DNA of 45,020 nucleotides from positions 1 to 45,020 of IMG/VR virus record IMGVR_UViG_3300020160_001711; one strand, given 5' to 3'. Under the pieces are notes generated by a model. The model saw only the letters and a list, made by a program, of their open reading frames with translations, had not been told where the DNA came from and searched no databases. Made by a program: the position numbers and the translations under genes. Numbering within the stretch: the stretch's first letter is position 1; the number at the start of each line of letters is the position of its first letter. Of this stretch, positions 34,732 through 43,124 are shown piece after piece. This DNA is from a virus.

Positions 34732-36567
34732 TTAATTTATGATAATATTTTTTCTTAAAACATCATAATCTTCATAAGAAACCGCTTTAAAATAAGGTAA
34801 TTTTACAGATTGTGTTGTTATGAAAATATCTTCACTAGGCGCGTTATATATAGGATTGTGTATTAAAAAACTCAAGCCATTTACCAAAATATTTTGACCA
34901 TTTACTAATCTTTGAGTATAAAAGGAATCCAAACCATTAACTTGGTATAATGATGAATTTAATTGATCTATATTAACATATTTCCCTAATTGTAAATTAT
35001 CGAAATATGATTTGAAAAGATTTATCACATTCTCTATTAATGATTGATTGCTTATAAAGGATTGATTCGTTTTGTTGATGTAAAGTTTTGTTTCGGATAT
35101 TATTTCTGGATATAATTTTTTAGTTGAAACTTCTTCAGTTGTTGCAACTCCTAATCCTAAAGATACGTAGACTGGATCTTGAAATACTATTTCCGATGTT
35201 ATCACTTTTAAGGGCGTTATTAAATCTTTTATTTTATTTTTCAAACCTAAATTTAAAAATCTATTATAATTCGCATTCTCATTTTGAGGAACCTTTGGTA
35301 TGCAATATAAATTAATGTTATTAAAAGAAGAAGAATTTCCAAAATTTATCTGATTGAACATCACTCTACTATCTAAATTTGGTTGAGTTAAACCTAAATC
35401 GAAATAATATTTCATGTGCTCGTTCGTATACACCGAGTTATCAACAGCTTTAACATCTTGTATTAAATTTGAAAAATTTTTCAAAATATAATTTTCAAAA
35501 TCACTAGAATTAATCAACCTATACTGCGTTTTATATGTATTGGTTGCATTTTTCTTAATGCTATTAACATCTTCTTGAAATGTGAATTTGGAAGATGGTA
35601 ATGTATTAATAAAATTTATTTTTAAAGCTTCATTAATATTTAAAATTTTCATTCCAGAAAATCTTATATTAGACATAATTTCATTATATTCAACCGAGTT
35701 GTATAAAAACATTCTAGACCCATTTAAAGAATTTGAACCTATTTCACCATTCACACCATCACTCTTCAAATAATATATAACAACTATGTCACCTTCATTT
35801 AATTTTTTTCCAGTTATACCGTCTCCAAACTTAATAACGTATCTTTGATTCTCGTTAAGCCTCAATTCAAATGATTCCGATAATGGATTTTCTAAAAATA
35901 AATTATTAACGTTTTTTAATTGTCTCCAAGATTCGTTGGGAGGTTTTACATAAACGTGTATATTATTATGATCTATTAAATCATTTTCACCATTTTCATC
36001 GACTGATACTAATGTCAATTCTTCAAAAGGTTCACCTGTAGAAATGTATAATGGATATTGAATGAATGAACCTTGATATAATAAGGCAGATTCATTTAAA
36101 TCATTTAAAACTTCAAATCCAGATTCCGATTTGGTAAAAGTCACATCTTCTACAAAAGAATATTTTAAATCGTTTATAGTAAAAAAGGCATATCTAGGAA
36201 CGGTATATATTCCAATAGGTAAATCCGAATTAGATGCTGCTGAAAAAGACATAACAGATGTTTGAATTCCTATAGGATTATAATTCAAAGTTTTAACTAT
36301 TCTATTAACGTTTTCATATAATTGTGCAGTTGTGAAAGCTGATTCATTCGCTGTTCTGTTTAAATAAAACAATAAAACGTGATAACTGTAAGCTATAACG
36401 TCCAATAAGCTGTTGAAATTTGAACCTTCAAAGATTTGATCAGTGAACACTCCACCTTCAATCAATCTTTGTTGCATTAAGGTTTTCATGGATGTGGCAT
36501 CAAATGCCGCATAGCTATTGAAAGATAGTGGAAAGTTCTGATTTGTTATGTTGTTGTCTTCAGCCAT
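34732..36567 (-). CDS. 6: Baseplate wedge protein, T4 gp6-type (baseplate J-like)
   Basis: 611 residues (T4 gp6 660). The N-terminus has the family landmarks FDATSMKTLMQQRLIEGGVFTDQ, then GSNFNSLLDVIAYSYHVLLFYLNRTANESAFTTAQLYENV and RIVKTLNYNPIGIQTSV. The centre holds RYVIKFGDGITGKKLNEGDIVVIYYLKSDG, the characteristic FGDG...G..L..GD..V..Y block of baseplate J-like proteins. It ends with helices and the SLIENVINLFKSYFDNLQLGKYVNIDQLNSSLYQVNGL segment typical of that family. In T4, gp6 forms the ring that holds the wedges together. It directly follows gp25 with a 5-base gap, the same order as in T4. Confidence 0.9.
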   Translation of the reverse strand: MAEDNNITNQNFPLSFNSYAAFDATSMKTLMQQRLIEGGVFTDQIFEGSNFNSLLDVIAYSYHVLLFYLNRTANESAFTTAQLYENVNRIVKTLNYNPIGIQTSVMSFSAASNSDLPIGIYTVPRYAFFTINDLKYSFVEDVTFTKSESGFEVLNDLNESALLYQGSFIQYPLYISTGEPFEELTLVSVDENGENDLIDHNNIHVYVKPPNESWRQLKNVNNLFLENPLSESFELRLNENQRYVIKFGDGITGKKLNEGDIVVIYYLKSDGVNGEIGSNSLNGSRMFLYNSVEYNEIMSNIRFSGMKILNINEALKINFINTLPSSKFTFQEDVNSIKKNATNTYKTQYRLINSSDFENYILKNFSNLIQDVKAVDNSVYTNEHMKYYFDLGLTQPNLDSRVMFNQINFGNSSSFNNINLYCIPKVPQNENANYNRFLNLGLKNKIKDLITPLKVITSEIVFQDPVYVSLGLGVATTEEVSTKKLYPEIISETKLYINKTNQSFISNQSLIENVINLFKSYFDNLQLGKYVNIDQLNSSLYQVNGLDSFYTQRLVNGQNILVNGLSFLIHNPIYNAPSEDIFITTQSVKLPYFKAVSYEDYDVLRKNIIIN

Positions 36568-36572
36568 ATAAT

Positions 36573-37046
36573 TTAATTAAAATAATAACCAGATTCTGCC
36601 AATGCCCCTTTTATTTCTAAATTATTAATGTTTAGAGACGGAACGGATAATACTAAATCTATATTGTATTGTTGTTCATCCATATTTGTTGTGATATTTA
36701 TGTTCTGAACGGTCATTCTAGGTTCAAATCTAGTCAACCCTTGTAATATAGTATCTCCCAACAATCTAGCATTAGCGGATGTTACTCCAGTGAATAAAAA
36801 TTGTAATAAATTCAAACCAAAGATTGGGTTTAATATTTTTTGACCTGGCATTGTTGTAAATATATTATATATGCTATTTTTTATAGCATTTAAATCGTAA
36901 TCAGCTACTATATCTTTTTGCTCTTTAATATTATATAACGGATTGGTTCTAGTGTAATCTATTTCTAGATCTACTTCCAAATCTATATACGTATTTTTTC
37001 TAGCTTTTGGTAAACGATTAAACTCTTTTACAATTATTGCAGCCAT
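36573..37046 (-). CDS. 25: Baseplate wedge protein, T4 gp25 / GPW family
   Basis: 157 residues (T4 gp25 132; the extra length is N-terminal). The core matches the gp25/GPW family: NAIKNSIYNIFTTMPGQKILNPIFGLNLLQFLFTG (T-x-P-G at 65-68), an ARLLGDTILQGLTRFEPRM segment (FEPR 107-110) and the closing strands VQNINITTN...DLVLSVPSLN. In T4, gp25 binds gp6 and nucleates the sheath on the baseplate; it resembles lysozyme-related GPW proteins in contractile systems. It is the first gene of the 27-kb minus-strand block, with CTAAATAATT two bases before the ATG, and is divergent from a methyltransferase-like gene. Confidence 0.92.
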   Translation of the reverse strand: MAAIIVKEFNRLPKARKNTYIDLEVDLEIDYTRTNPLYNIKEQKDIVADYDLNAIKNSIYNIFTTMPGQKILNPIFGLNLLQFLFTGVTSANARLLGDTILQGLTRFEPRMTVQNINITTNMDEQQYNIDLVLSVPSLNINNLEIKGALAESGYYFN

Positions 37047-37048
37047 AG

Positions 37049-37058
37049 AATTATTTAG
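37049..37058 (-). promoter_or_regulatory. T4-late-like promoter motif before gp25
   Basis: CTAAATAATT on the minus strand, 2 bases before the ATG. This is the clearest case where the predicted transcript would begin at the start codon. Confidence 0.65.
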
Positions 37059-37121
37059 ATTTAAATTTTAATATTGAAAGATATATTGCTTTTATGCAAT
37101 AAAAAATTAAGTAATATCTAT

Positions 37122-37694
37122 ATGGCTGGAAAAATAACTATTGAAGAAATAAAGACAATTCTAAACTCTAGAGATGAAATAAAAAATAAATACAAGAATA
37201 TAAATTTTGATACCTTTATAGAAACTGGTACACATTATGGTTCAACAATATTTTCATTATGTCCTTTTTTTAAAAAATTACACACTGTAGAATTATCTGA
37301 AAATTTTTACAATATATGCAAAGAAAGAGCAAAATACGAAAATATTGAAAATATACATTTTCATTTGGGTAGTTCCGATGTGGTTATTGAAAAAATATGC
37401 GAAGATATTAAACAACCTTTAATATTCTTTTTAGATAGTCATTGGTCTAAAGATAATACAGCTAAAGGGGATGTTGAAGTTCCTCTTTTAAAAGAATTGG
37501 AAAGTATAAAAAAAAGAAATGAAACAGATATAGTTATAATAGATGATTTGAGGCTTTTTGGTACCAAAAATCCAAATGATGTTGATTGGAGCGAAATAAC
37601 TATAGATAATATTCTAAAAATATTGAAGGGAAATGTTTTCGCCACAATGGAGTATAATGATAGATATATTGTTTTTTTAAAACAAAATATGTAA
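37122..37694 (+). CDS. Class I SAM-dependent methyltransferase-like protein
   Basis: 190 residues from ATG 37122; a TTG at 37074 would add 16 residues but lacks support. The Rossmann-type signature reads FDTFIETGTHYGSTIFSLC (motif I, with E-T-G-T-x-x-G), then KLHTVELSENFYNIC with the acidic Glu for the SAM ribose. NIHFHLGSSDVVIEKI, LIFFLDSHWSKDN and DIVIIDDLRLFGTKN follow as later strands. This arrangement is shared with FkbM- and macrocin-type O-methyltransferases and with many phage methyltransferase-like proteins. The target (glycan, protein or small molecule) is unknown. It stands alone between the divergent gp25 and a same-strand gene 36 bases downstream. Confidence 0.75.
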   Translation: MAGKITIEEIKTILNSRDEIKNKYKNINFDTFIETGTHYGSTIFSLCPFFKKLHTVELSENFYNICKERAKYENIENIHFHLGSSDVVIEKICEDIKQPLIFFLDSHWSKDNTAKGDVEVPLLKELESIKKRNETDIVIIDDLRLFGTKNPNDVDWSEITIDNILKILKGNVFATMEYNDRYIVFLKQNM

Positions 37695-37709
37695 AAATGT
37701 TTCTTAAAG

Positions 37710-37720
37710 CATAAATAATT
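37710..37720 (+). promoter_or_regulatory. T4-late-like promoter motif before 37731-38348
   Basis: CATAAATAATT, 10 bases before the ATG at 37731. Confidence 0.6.
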
Positions 37721-37730
37721 AAGTCAAATT

Positions 37731-38348
37731 ATGGGAAAATTTATAAAATTATACGAATCAGCTATTCAAAGATTTACTAGAGGTGGTCTATTAGTAGGGG
37801 ATCTAGTTAAATTTAAAGATGGATATGGGAGTGATGATTTTTTTAATAATCAAAGCTCCAATTACATAGAAAAAATTAAAAGTTTTATAAGTAGTGGTTT
37901 AAATATACGAGTTTCTAGTATTAAACCTGTAAGACCTTCTTATCAGCCAGGTAATGTATACAATGAATCTAGTGAATTTTTAGTAGATATTGTTTTGGAA
38001 AAAGCACCAGGTCTTTATTATGAATTCATAACAGTGCCGATGAGAATTTTAGAACACTTCGATACTGGAGTAAATCTAGCCCCAATACCAGACGCTTTGA
38101 GATATGATGATAACTCTTCAACTGATATTGAACAATTAGGATCTATCCGTAAAGGTGCTGAAACCCTCCTAGATCCATACAGGCAGACGAGAACTACCGA
38201 TTTTGGAGATGGTAAAGACTCAAAATCTTCAACAGAGTTGCCGACAAAAAATACAAAAATACCATCCAATGTATCAATAGATGCTAAATCCCCATCTATA
38301 TATTCGGCTCAAAAAGATTATACTAAAAATTATCTTCCTAAAAAATAA
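37731..38348 (+). CDS. Unknown protein, targeting-like N-terminus, disordered C-terminus
   Basis: 205 residues. It begins MGKFIKLYESAIQRF, with L-Y-E before Ser as a possible prohead-protease site, like 3253-3492 and 8586-9770. Residues 15-120 look folded and beta-rich (GGLLVGDLVKFKDGYG, SSEFLVDIVLEKAPGLYYEFITVPMRILEHF). From about 145 the chain is Ser, Thr, Lys and Asp-rich and probably disordered (RTTDFGDGKDSKSSTEL). No motif of known function. Its stop lies one base from the stop of the convergent clamp-loader gene. A late-type promoter precedes it. Presence in the head or tail is inferred from these traits only. Confidence 0.7.
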   Translation: MGKFIKLYESAIQRFTRGGLLVGDLVKFKDGYGSDDFFNNQSSNYIEKIKSFISSGLNIRVSSIKPVRPSYQPGNVYNESSEFLVDIVLEKAPGLYYEFITVPMRILEHFDTGVNLAPIPDALRYDDNSSTDIEQLGSIRKGAETLLDPYRQTRTTDFGDGKDSKSSTELPTKNTKIPSNVSIDAKSPSIYSAQKDYTKNYLPKK

Positions 38349-38349
38349 T

Positions 38350-39285
38350 TTAATTTTTAATTATCTTATTCAAAGATAGTAATAAACAGTAAAAATTAAT
38401 CTCTTGATCTGCTACAAAAGAAGATCTATACATATATTCTCCTATATCTACAAGTATTAACTTTTTCTTCATTTCATCAATTTCTTGTATTTTGATATCA
38501 CAAATTTGATCAAAAAGATTTTTCATCAAAACATAATAATCTCCTTTAAAGTCATGTTCATTTTGAATGATAATTTTTCTCAAATCAAACATTTTATCAT
38601 TAATAGTGAAGTTTATTATTTTTTTAACAAAGTTGTCAACATTTGACAAATCTGGAATACTTAAAACACCATTTATACAGTATTTTTGAATTTCATTAAT
38701 AGTTTTACGTATATCTGGAAAATATTTTTTAATCAAGCCTATTAACTTGCCAATAGAATCATTCTCCATTTTTATATTCTCGTTATTAATAATAAATTTA
38801 ATACGCTTAACTATTAATTCGATAGGAGGTGTTAATTGTATGGTTTGACATCTAGACTGCAAGGGAACAATGACATTGTGTATATAATTTGAAGTCAAAA
38901 TATATCTACAATATGCGGAATTTTCTTCCATCGTATTTCGCAAACCCCTCTGAGCAGCTGGAGAAGCAGAATCTATTTCATCTAGAAAAACTATTTTCTT
39001 TTTGCCATTGAAGCTTTTAGTTTTACTAAAAGTTGTAATAGTACTTCTAACATCATCTATGCCAACTTCAGCGCAATTTAAAAATAAATCTTCAGCATCT
39101 AAAGATGATATCAATATTTTACCAGTACTAGTTTTACCAGTACCAGCATTTCCATAAAATAAAAGGTTCGGTATCTCGTCATTAGAAATAAAATTGTTTA
39201 TTATTTTTTTATCATTTTCAGACACAACCAACTCATCTATAGTTTTAGGTCTATATTTTTCAGACCAAAGATTATTAACACTCAT
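38350..39285 (-). CDS. 44: Sliding clamp loader ATPase, T4 gp44-type
   Basis: 311 residues (T4 gp44 319). An AAA+ ATPase of the clamp-loader class: N-terminal WSEKYRPKTIDELV, Walker A FYGNAGTGKTSTGK (45-52), Walker B IVFLDEID (98-105), sensor-1 YILTSNYI, and the arginine-finger SRC motif in PLQSRCQTI (144-146). With a small gp62 subunit and gp45 clamp, T4 gp44 opens and loads the clamp at primer ends for replication and late transcription. The gp62 and gp45 partners are not in this window. It overlaps dUTPase by four bases, a replication pair inside a virion-gene region. No late motif precedes it, so an earlier class is plausible. Confidence 0.92.
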   Translation of the reverse strand: MSVNNLWSEKYRPKTIDELVVSENDKKIINNFISNDEIPNLLFYGNAGTGKTSTGKILISSLDAEDLFLNCAEVGIDDVRSTITTFSKTKSFNGKKKIVFLDEIDSASPAAQRGLRNTMEENSAYCRYILTSNYIHNVIVPLQSRCQTIQLTPPIELIVKRIKFIINNENIKMENDSIGKLIGLIKKYFPDIRKTINEIQKYCINGVLSIPDLSNVDNFVKKIINFTINDKMFDLRKIIIQNEHDFKGDYYVLMKNLFDQICDIKIQEIDEMKKKLILVDIGEYMYRSSFVADQEINFYCLLLSLNKIIKN

Positions 39286-39746
39286 TTTCCGCTAGAACCA
39301 AACCCCCTTTCTTGTCTTTTGGTAGGCACCACCTTACCCCACTCAAAAGAAAAATCAATATTCTCGTAATATATGACAAGTTGAGCCACGCGATCCCCTT
39401 TTTGTACTTTATAATTTTGATCTGAAAAATTAAACAATTTCACACCAATCTCTCCCCTGTAAGGATTATCTATAATGCCTTGAAATGCCAAAATATTATG
39501 CTTAAATGCCAAACCAGATCTAGATTCCACTTTAATCCAATACCCCTCATCAATATATGCCAATTTTAAACCTATTTTAACTATAATAGACCCCTTCGCT
39601 GGTATTTCAACATCCTCTATAGAGGAAACATCCCAACCAACATCTTCTTTCATTGATTTACTCGGTAAGATGGCATCTGTATGTGTTTTTTCAAAACACA
39701 CTTTCGGTTGTCTTGCCATATTCTTCAATAATGAGAATTCTTCCAT
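39282..39746 (-). CDS. dut: dUTP diphosphatase, trimeric family
   Basis: 154 residues, a typical length. All five family motifs appear: motif I EDVGWDV (35-40, where the usual DAGYDL has changed), motif II SRSGLA (75-80), motif III GIIDNPYRGEI (90-100; the substrate-recognition region), motif IV GDRVAQLV (117-124) and motif V ERGFGSSG (146-153). The enzyme hydrolyses dUTP to dUMP and pyrophosphate, limiting uracil in DNA and supplying dUMP for dTMP. The start could be ATG 39746 or ATG 39719, which begins MARQPKVC; the longer form overlaps no other gene. It shares a 50-base gap with the divergent small-terminase candidate and overlaps the clamp loader by four bases. Confidence 0.93.
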   Translation of the reverse strand: MEEFSLLKNMARQPKVCFEKTHTDAILPSKSMKEDVGWDVSSIEDVEIPAKGSIIVKIGLKLAYIDEGYWIKVESRSGLAFKHNILAFQGIIDNPYRGEIGVKLFNFSDQNYKVQKGDRVAQLVIYYENIDFSFEWGKVVPTKRQERGFGSSGK

Positions 39747-39784
39747 ATATGGATCATTATATATTGATGCCAGTCGAAGTCAAC

Positions 39785-39793
39785 CTAAATAAT
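39785..39793 (+). promoter_or_regulatory. T4-late-like promoter motif before 39797-40273
   Basis: CTAAATAAT, 3 bases before ATG 39797. It favours this start over in-frame ATG codons further upstream. Confidence 0.6.
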
Positions 39794-39796
39794 ATC

Positions 39797-40273
39797 ATGA
39801 ATAGTTTTTCGGATAATTCGCAATCTAACACTTCAAATGATTTAACGGATCAAATAAAAAAAACCATAGGAGTTATAAAAAATAAAGTCAAAGAAAATGA
39901 AGAAAGTGAAAGTGATGATTTAAATCAATTTATTTTAAAAAATTCAAAAGAATTAGTAGAGAGTGGTATAGAAGCTATAAATGAAATAAAACAAACCGTA
40001 TTATTAAACCCTCAATCCGATGAAGTCGAAGCTTTAGCTGAAATTTTTAAAGGTGTTTCTAGTGCAATGAATATTTTAAAAGATATTCATATAGCTAAAA
40101 TGAAAGCTGAAAACTCAAAAGAGATGAAACAAATGGATATAGAAAGTAAAAAGGAATTGGAAAAAATAGAAGATTCAAAATCTGGTATACATATGACAAG
40201 AGATGAAATTTTTAAAATGTTAATGAATAATGAAGATGCGATAGATACCGAATTTACTCTACTATCTTCTTAG
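39797..40273 (+). CDS. Candidate small terminase subunit, T4 gp16-like
   Basis: 158 residues from ATG 39797 (T4 gp16 164). A charged, disordered start leads to a helical core: FILKNSKELVESGIEAINEIKQTVLLNPQSDEVEALAEIFKGVSSAMNILKDIHIAKMK. This has the spacing of the central gp16 coiled helices (an early helix, a helix-breaking N-P or S-P turn, then a second helix ending in DIH-x-K). A long Lys/Glu helix and a C-terminal IDTEFTLLSS follow. In T4, gp16 forms rings that recognise DNA and regulate the large terminase gp17. The large subunit is not here. The gene ends inside the convergent gene 40254-41093 by 20 bases. Identification rests on size and helical pattern, so it is moderate. Confidence 0.55.
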   Translation: MNSFSDNSQSNTSNDLTDQIKKTIGVIKNKVKENEESESDDLNQFILKNSKELVESGIEAINEIKQTVLLNPQSDEVEALAEIFKGVSSAMNILKDIHIAKMKAENSKEMKQMDIESKKELEKIEDSKSGIHMTRDEIFKMLMNNEDAIDTEFTLLSS

Positions 40274-41093
40274 GTAAGAATGGATTTTTAGCTTCCAATT
40301 TTTTTACAGTGTATCCATATATTGTTGAATTTACACTCTTATCTCCTATTTTTGTTGGTATGTTTATGTTCGGCGCTCCAGTCTGTACATTGTTGGAAGA
40401 CGGTTTGAAATTTATATTATCCATAACATATTTCGCATTTCTCCCCAAAAAATTTTGAATTTTTCCCATGTATTCGGTTGCTACTTTAGCTACTCTTTTC
40501 GGGAAATTATAATCACCAACTTCAACTTGTCCATGAGATTTATCAGGAGTTGCGACTTTAGTTATTACTGCACTTAAAGCTCTGTCTTTACAAACTTTAA
40601 TACGTGCCATTTTCGTTAAATACATGGCTGTATCAGCACTATTCACGCAATTTTTAGGCACAGTAGCCGCATTACAAGGCACTTTTTGTTCCAGTGAATT
40701 GAAAGGAGGGACTGTATTTGAAGTATACCAAGAAGTGACATCCATTGTTTTATTTAAAGAATCAAATGAAAATTTCTTATCTAGAGATTGTAATGGACCT
40801 TCTAATAAAATTTCACCTTTAACTTCTTGCGAAATTCTTTTATCGTAAAATTTTTTAAACCAATCTTGCATAGGGACTGGTAAGTTTATCAATTCATTAT
40901 CTAATTTTCTAAAAAATTTCTTTAAATTTTCAGTCCTTCTTGTAAAATTTGATGTCATTACTATTTTAAGTTCCACCATCAAATCAATACTTTCTTGACC
41001 TACAGATTCAAATAAACCATAAAATTCTGGAGAAACTGTTTTAGTTAGAGGATCTACCGTTTGATATAATATATAACCATCGATTGAGTTCAT
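40254..41093 (-). CDS. Baseplate-block protein, unknown
   Basis: 279 residues; no family recognised. The N-terminus reads SIDGYILYQTVDPLTKTVSPEFYGLFESVGQESIDLMVELKIVM, then a basic helix RRTENLKKFFRKLDNEL. The middle contains three Cys within about 30 residues (VPCNAATVPKNC...KVCKDR). The C-terminus is a helix-rich, basic part (YNFPKRVAKVATEYMGKIQNFLG) followed by Asn- and Pro-rich sequence. It overlaps the hub-like gene by four bases and is therefore translated with it, so a role near the central hub or tail is likely but not shown. It is the last gene in its transcript; its end overlaps the convergent terminase candidate by 20 bases. Confidence 0.6.
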   Translation of the reverse strand: MNSIDGYILYQTVDPLTKTVSPEFYGLFESVGQESIDLMVELKIVMTSNFTRRTENLKKFFRKLDNELINLPVPMQDWFKKFYDKRISQEVKGEILLEGPLQSLDKKFSFDSLNKTMDVTSWYTSNTVPPFNSLEQKVPCNAATVPKNCVNSADTAMYLTKMARIKVCKDRALSAVITKVATPDKSHGQVEVGDYNFPKRVAKVATEYMGKIQNFLGRNAKYVMDNINFKPSSNNVQTGAPNINIPTKIGDKSVNSTIYGYTVKKLEAKNPFLPKKIVE

Positions 41094-42742
41094 ATCATTT
41101 GTGCAAATTTATGTTCTTCCGAAGAAGCTGGTTTAGTGGCATATATGTGATTATAATACATGCCTTGACTGAATTCGTGTATAACCATAGTTGTAAAATA
41201 AGTCCCTAGAACCATTTTATCATGTTCAGATGGAAGTTGATTATCGGATCTATTTAAATTGAAAAATGTTCCAGATTTTCTTTTAGTTAAACCTCTAATT
41301 CTAAAATATATAGCAGTATTTTTAAATACTGAAGCCATTAATGCTTTATTTCTACCAAAATTTAATTTTTGAAAATTCTGACCAGTACCCAACCCTGTCT
41401 CAAAAACATGTTTAACGTTTTGATTATTTTCTCTTAATTGATTCACTGGTATAGTGTCAAATTTTTGGGATGTCGTGAATGTTGGTAAATTTTTAACATT
41501 ATCGTTAAAAATTGATTTTTTAGAGCTATTTATATTATTCGAACCTATAGAACATGTAAAACCACCATGAGGATCATATGAATGTACAAAATGAGTTGAA
41601 ACATCTTGTTGCATCATATCAGCATCTGGTTTTATGAAAGAGTAATGTTCTATAATATTATAATTTATAGCGTTAAAAGAATTAGGAGATGTTAAAGATC
41701 CAAAATTGAATTTATTACCCAAACCTGAACCATTAGCAGTGTCCAATTTACCCAAATACATATCTTCTGTCATTTCTTTACCGCCCAATTTTCTAGAAAT
41801 AGATCCTAAAATGCCACCGCTTTTATAACTAGCATTTTGCAAATATGATGTTATTGGTAAAAATGTATACTCATCCGTGTATCTATGTTTTTTTAAAATA
41901 CATGGAACGTATTCATAGCTAGGTTCACTCACATGGTATTCTATTAAATATTGAACATCGTCTATACTTTTATATTTACCATTAGTGTGGTGTTCAATCA
42001 AAGCTCCACCTTTGTCCCATTCCGTAGATGAAGCCTTAAATCCAGTTTTATTCAAAGTTTTTTTCAACAAGTATTTTAAACAATCTCCAGTGTATCTTTT
42101 AAAATCATCTGTATTATTTACTTTGCTTTTTTGATTTGATAAATTACTAACATTATTATTTGATTGAAATAGGCTGTTAATACCTTCTAATATACCATCC
42201 GAGCCATTTACTGGAACTTCTGAAGTGCTAAAATGAGAATCTATTTCATTTAGCAATTGATAATCAACATCCCAAAAATATAATTTTTTAAATTTAACAC
42301 CTCTATCTTCTCTCATTTCTTCTTCTATTTTATATATGGAAAATGTATATTTTAAACAAAATTCCTTTCTTTCAGATTCCGATAACGTGCTCATGCAATT
42401 ATCGTTCGGATTCATTTGAGGCATTATTTCAACTTGCAAGTAGTCCTTACCATCCCCTCTAAAGTTGTAAGGTATTATTTTTTCCCCTCCATCTATACCG
42501 TTGAATGTTTCCAACACATCATTTGTATTATTAACTACAATATAACCGTATGAGTAAAAATATCTTAAATCGTCTACTATTTTAAAATCTTTTATAGATC
42601 CGAAAGTTATACCAGTTTTTGTTTCCCCGTTCCATAGATAAACATCAAAAATATAATAGTTATCACCTATCTGCACGATGTTCCCAGTTTTACCACCTTC
42701 ATCGCCTCTTATAAAATTAGATATTATGTTATTAAAGTTCAT
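41090..42742 (-). CDS. Candidate baseplate central hub protein, gp27-like
   Basis: 550 residues, longer than T4 gp27 (391). The N-terminus has two barrel-like blocks: NYYIFDVYLWNGETKTGITFGSIKDFKIVDDLRYFYSYGYIVVNNTNDVLETF and the following IMPQMN region. These have the strand order expected of gp27-type hub barrels. A later TGDCLKYLLKKTLNKTGFKASS...DVQYLIEYHVSEPSYEYVPCILKKH fits the second barrel. An extended beta-rich C-terminus (RNKALMASVFKNTAIYFRIRGLTKRKSG, LGTYFTTMVIHEF) follows. In T4 the hub links tail tube and spike. It lies between gp53-like and a 279-residue protein. The assignment is by pattern and neighbourhood, not by strong residues. Confidence 0.5.
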   Translation of the reverse strand: MNFNNIISNFIRGDEGGKTGNIVQIGDNYYIFDVYLWNGETKTGITFGSIKDFKIVDDLRYFYSYGYIVVNNTNDVLETFNGIDGGEKIIPYNFRGDGKDYLQVEIMPQMNPNDNCMSTLSESERKEFCLKYTFSIYKIEEEMREDRGVKFKKLYFWDVDYQLLNEIDSHFSTSEVPVNGSDGILEGINSLFQSNNNVSNLSNQKSKVNNTDDFKRYTGDCLKYLLKKTLNKTGFKASSTEWDKGGALIEHHTNGKYKSIDDVQYLIEYHVSEPSYEYVPCILKKHRYTDEYTFLPITSYLQNASYKSGGILGSISRKLGGKEMTEDMYLGKLDTANGSGLGNKFNFGSLTSPNSFNAINYNIIEHYSFIKPDADMMQQDVSTHFVHSYDPHGGFTCSIGSNNINSSKKSIFNDNVKNLPTFTTSQKFDTIPVNQLRENNQNVKHVFETGLGTGQNFQKLNFGRNKALMASVFKNTAIYFRIRGLTKRKSGTFFNLNRSDNQLPSEHDKMVLGTYFTTMVIHEFSQGMYYNHIYATKPASSEEHKFAQMI

Positions 42743-43124
42743 TGTTCAATTTTGTTAAAACGGTTCTAACATATTGCGGAAATAATATTTTCAATTTAGT
42801 ACCAGCCTTTGGGAATTCTAAAGGATTATAAATTTTATTTATTAACACTATCAACCACCACAAGTCTATAGTTCTATATTCATTATAACTTATAGATGTC
42901 CAAGGCATCTGTTTATTGAGTTGAATTTCATAATATGCGCTGGTATCCAATTCATCTAAAAAATAAATCGAAAAAGATTGCAAATTGTAATAATATTGAT
43001 TATCTTCAGTCAGATACATTTTCATGAAATTTTCATACTGATACTCGTTAAGTTTAGGTAAACTTAATATATTTTTTTGATAATCTCCAACCGCAGAAAG
43101 TCCGTCTATATATGATGTTATCAT
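42732..43124 (-). CDS. Candidate baseplate wedge protein, gp53-like
   Basis: 130 residues, shorter than T4 gp53 (196). The segment ISYNEYRTIDLWWLIVLINKIYNPLEFPKAGTKLKILFP has the W-W, hydrophobic-N and P-x-G-x-x-L-x-I/L pattern of LysM-like wedge proteins, of which gp53 is the T4 example; the protein mediates wedge contacts. The N-terminus is helical with Tyr-rich parts (YQYENFMKMYLTEDNQYYYNLQSFSIYFLDEL). Overlaps of 4 bases with the upstream gene and 11 with the downstream hub gene suggest tight co-expression with neighbours. A CTAATAATT-like sequence lies in front of the ATG, a weak version of the late motif. Confidence 0.55.
   Translation of the reverse strand: MITSYIDGLSAVGDYQKNILSLPKLNEYQYENFMKMYLTEDNQYYYNLQSFSIYFLDELDTSAYYEIQLNKQMPWTSISYNEYRTIDLWWLIVLINKIYNPLEFPKAGTKLKILFPQYVRTVLTKLNNEL

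Noticed and set aside
37074-37121. TTG start for the methyltransferase-like gene
   Set aside because: The ATG at 37122 leaves the domain complete, and the TTG has no ribosome site or promoter motif.
39653-39796. Upstream start for the terminase candidate
   Set aside because: It would run antisense through the 5' end of dUTPase; CTAAATAAT just before ATG 39797 gives a better start.
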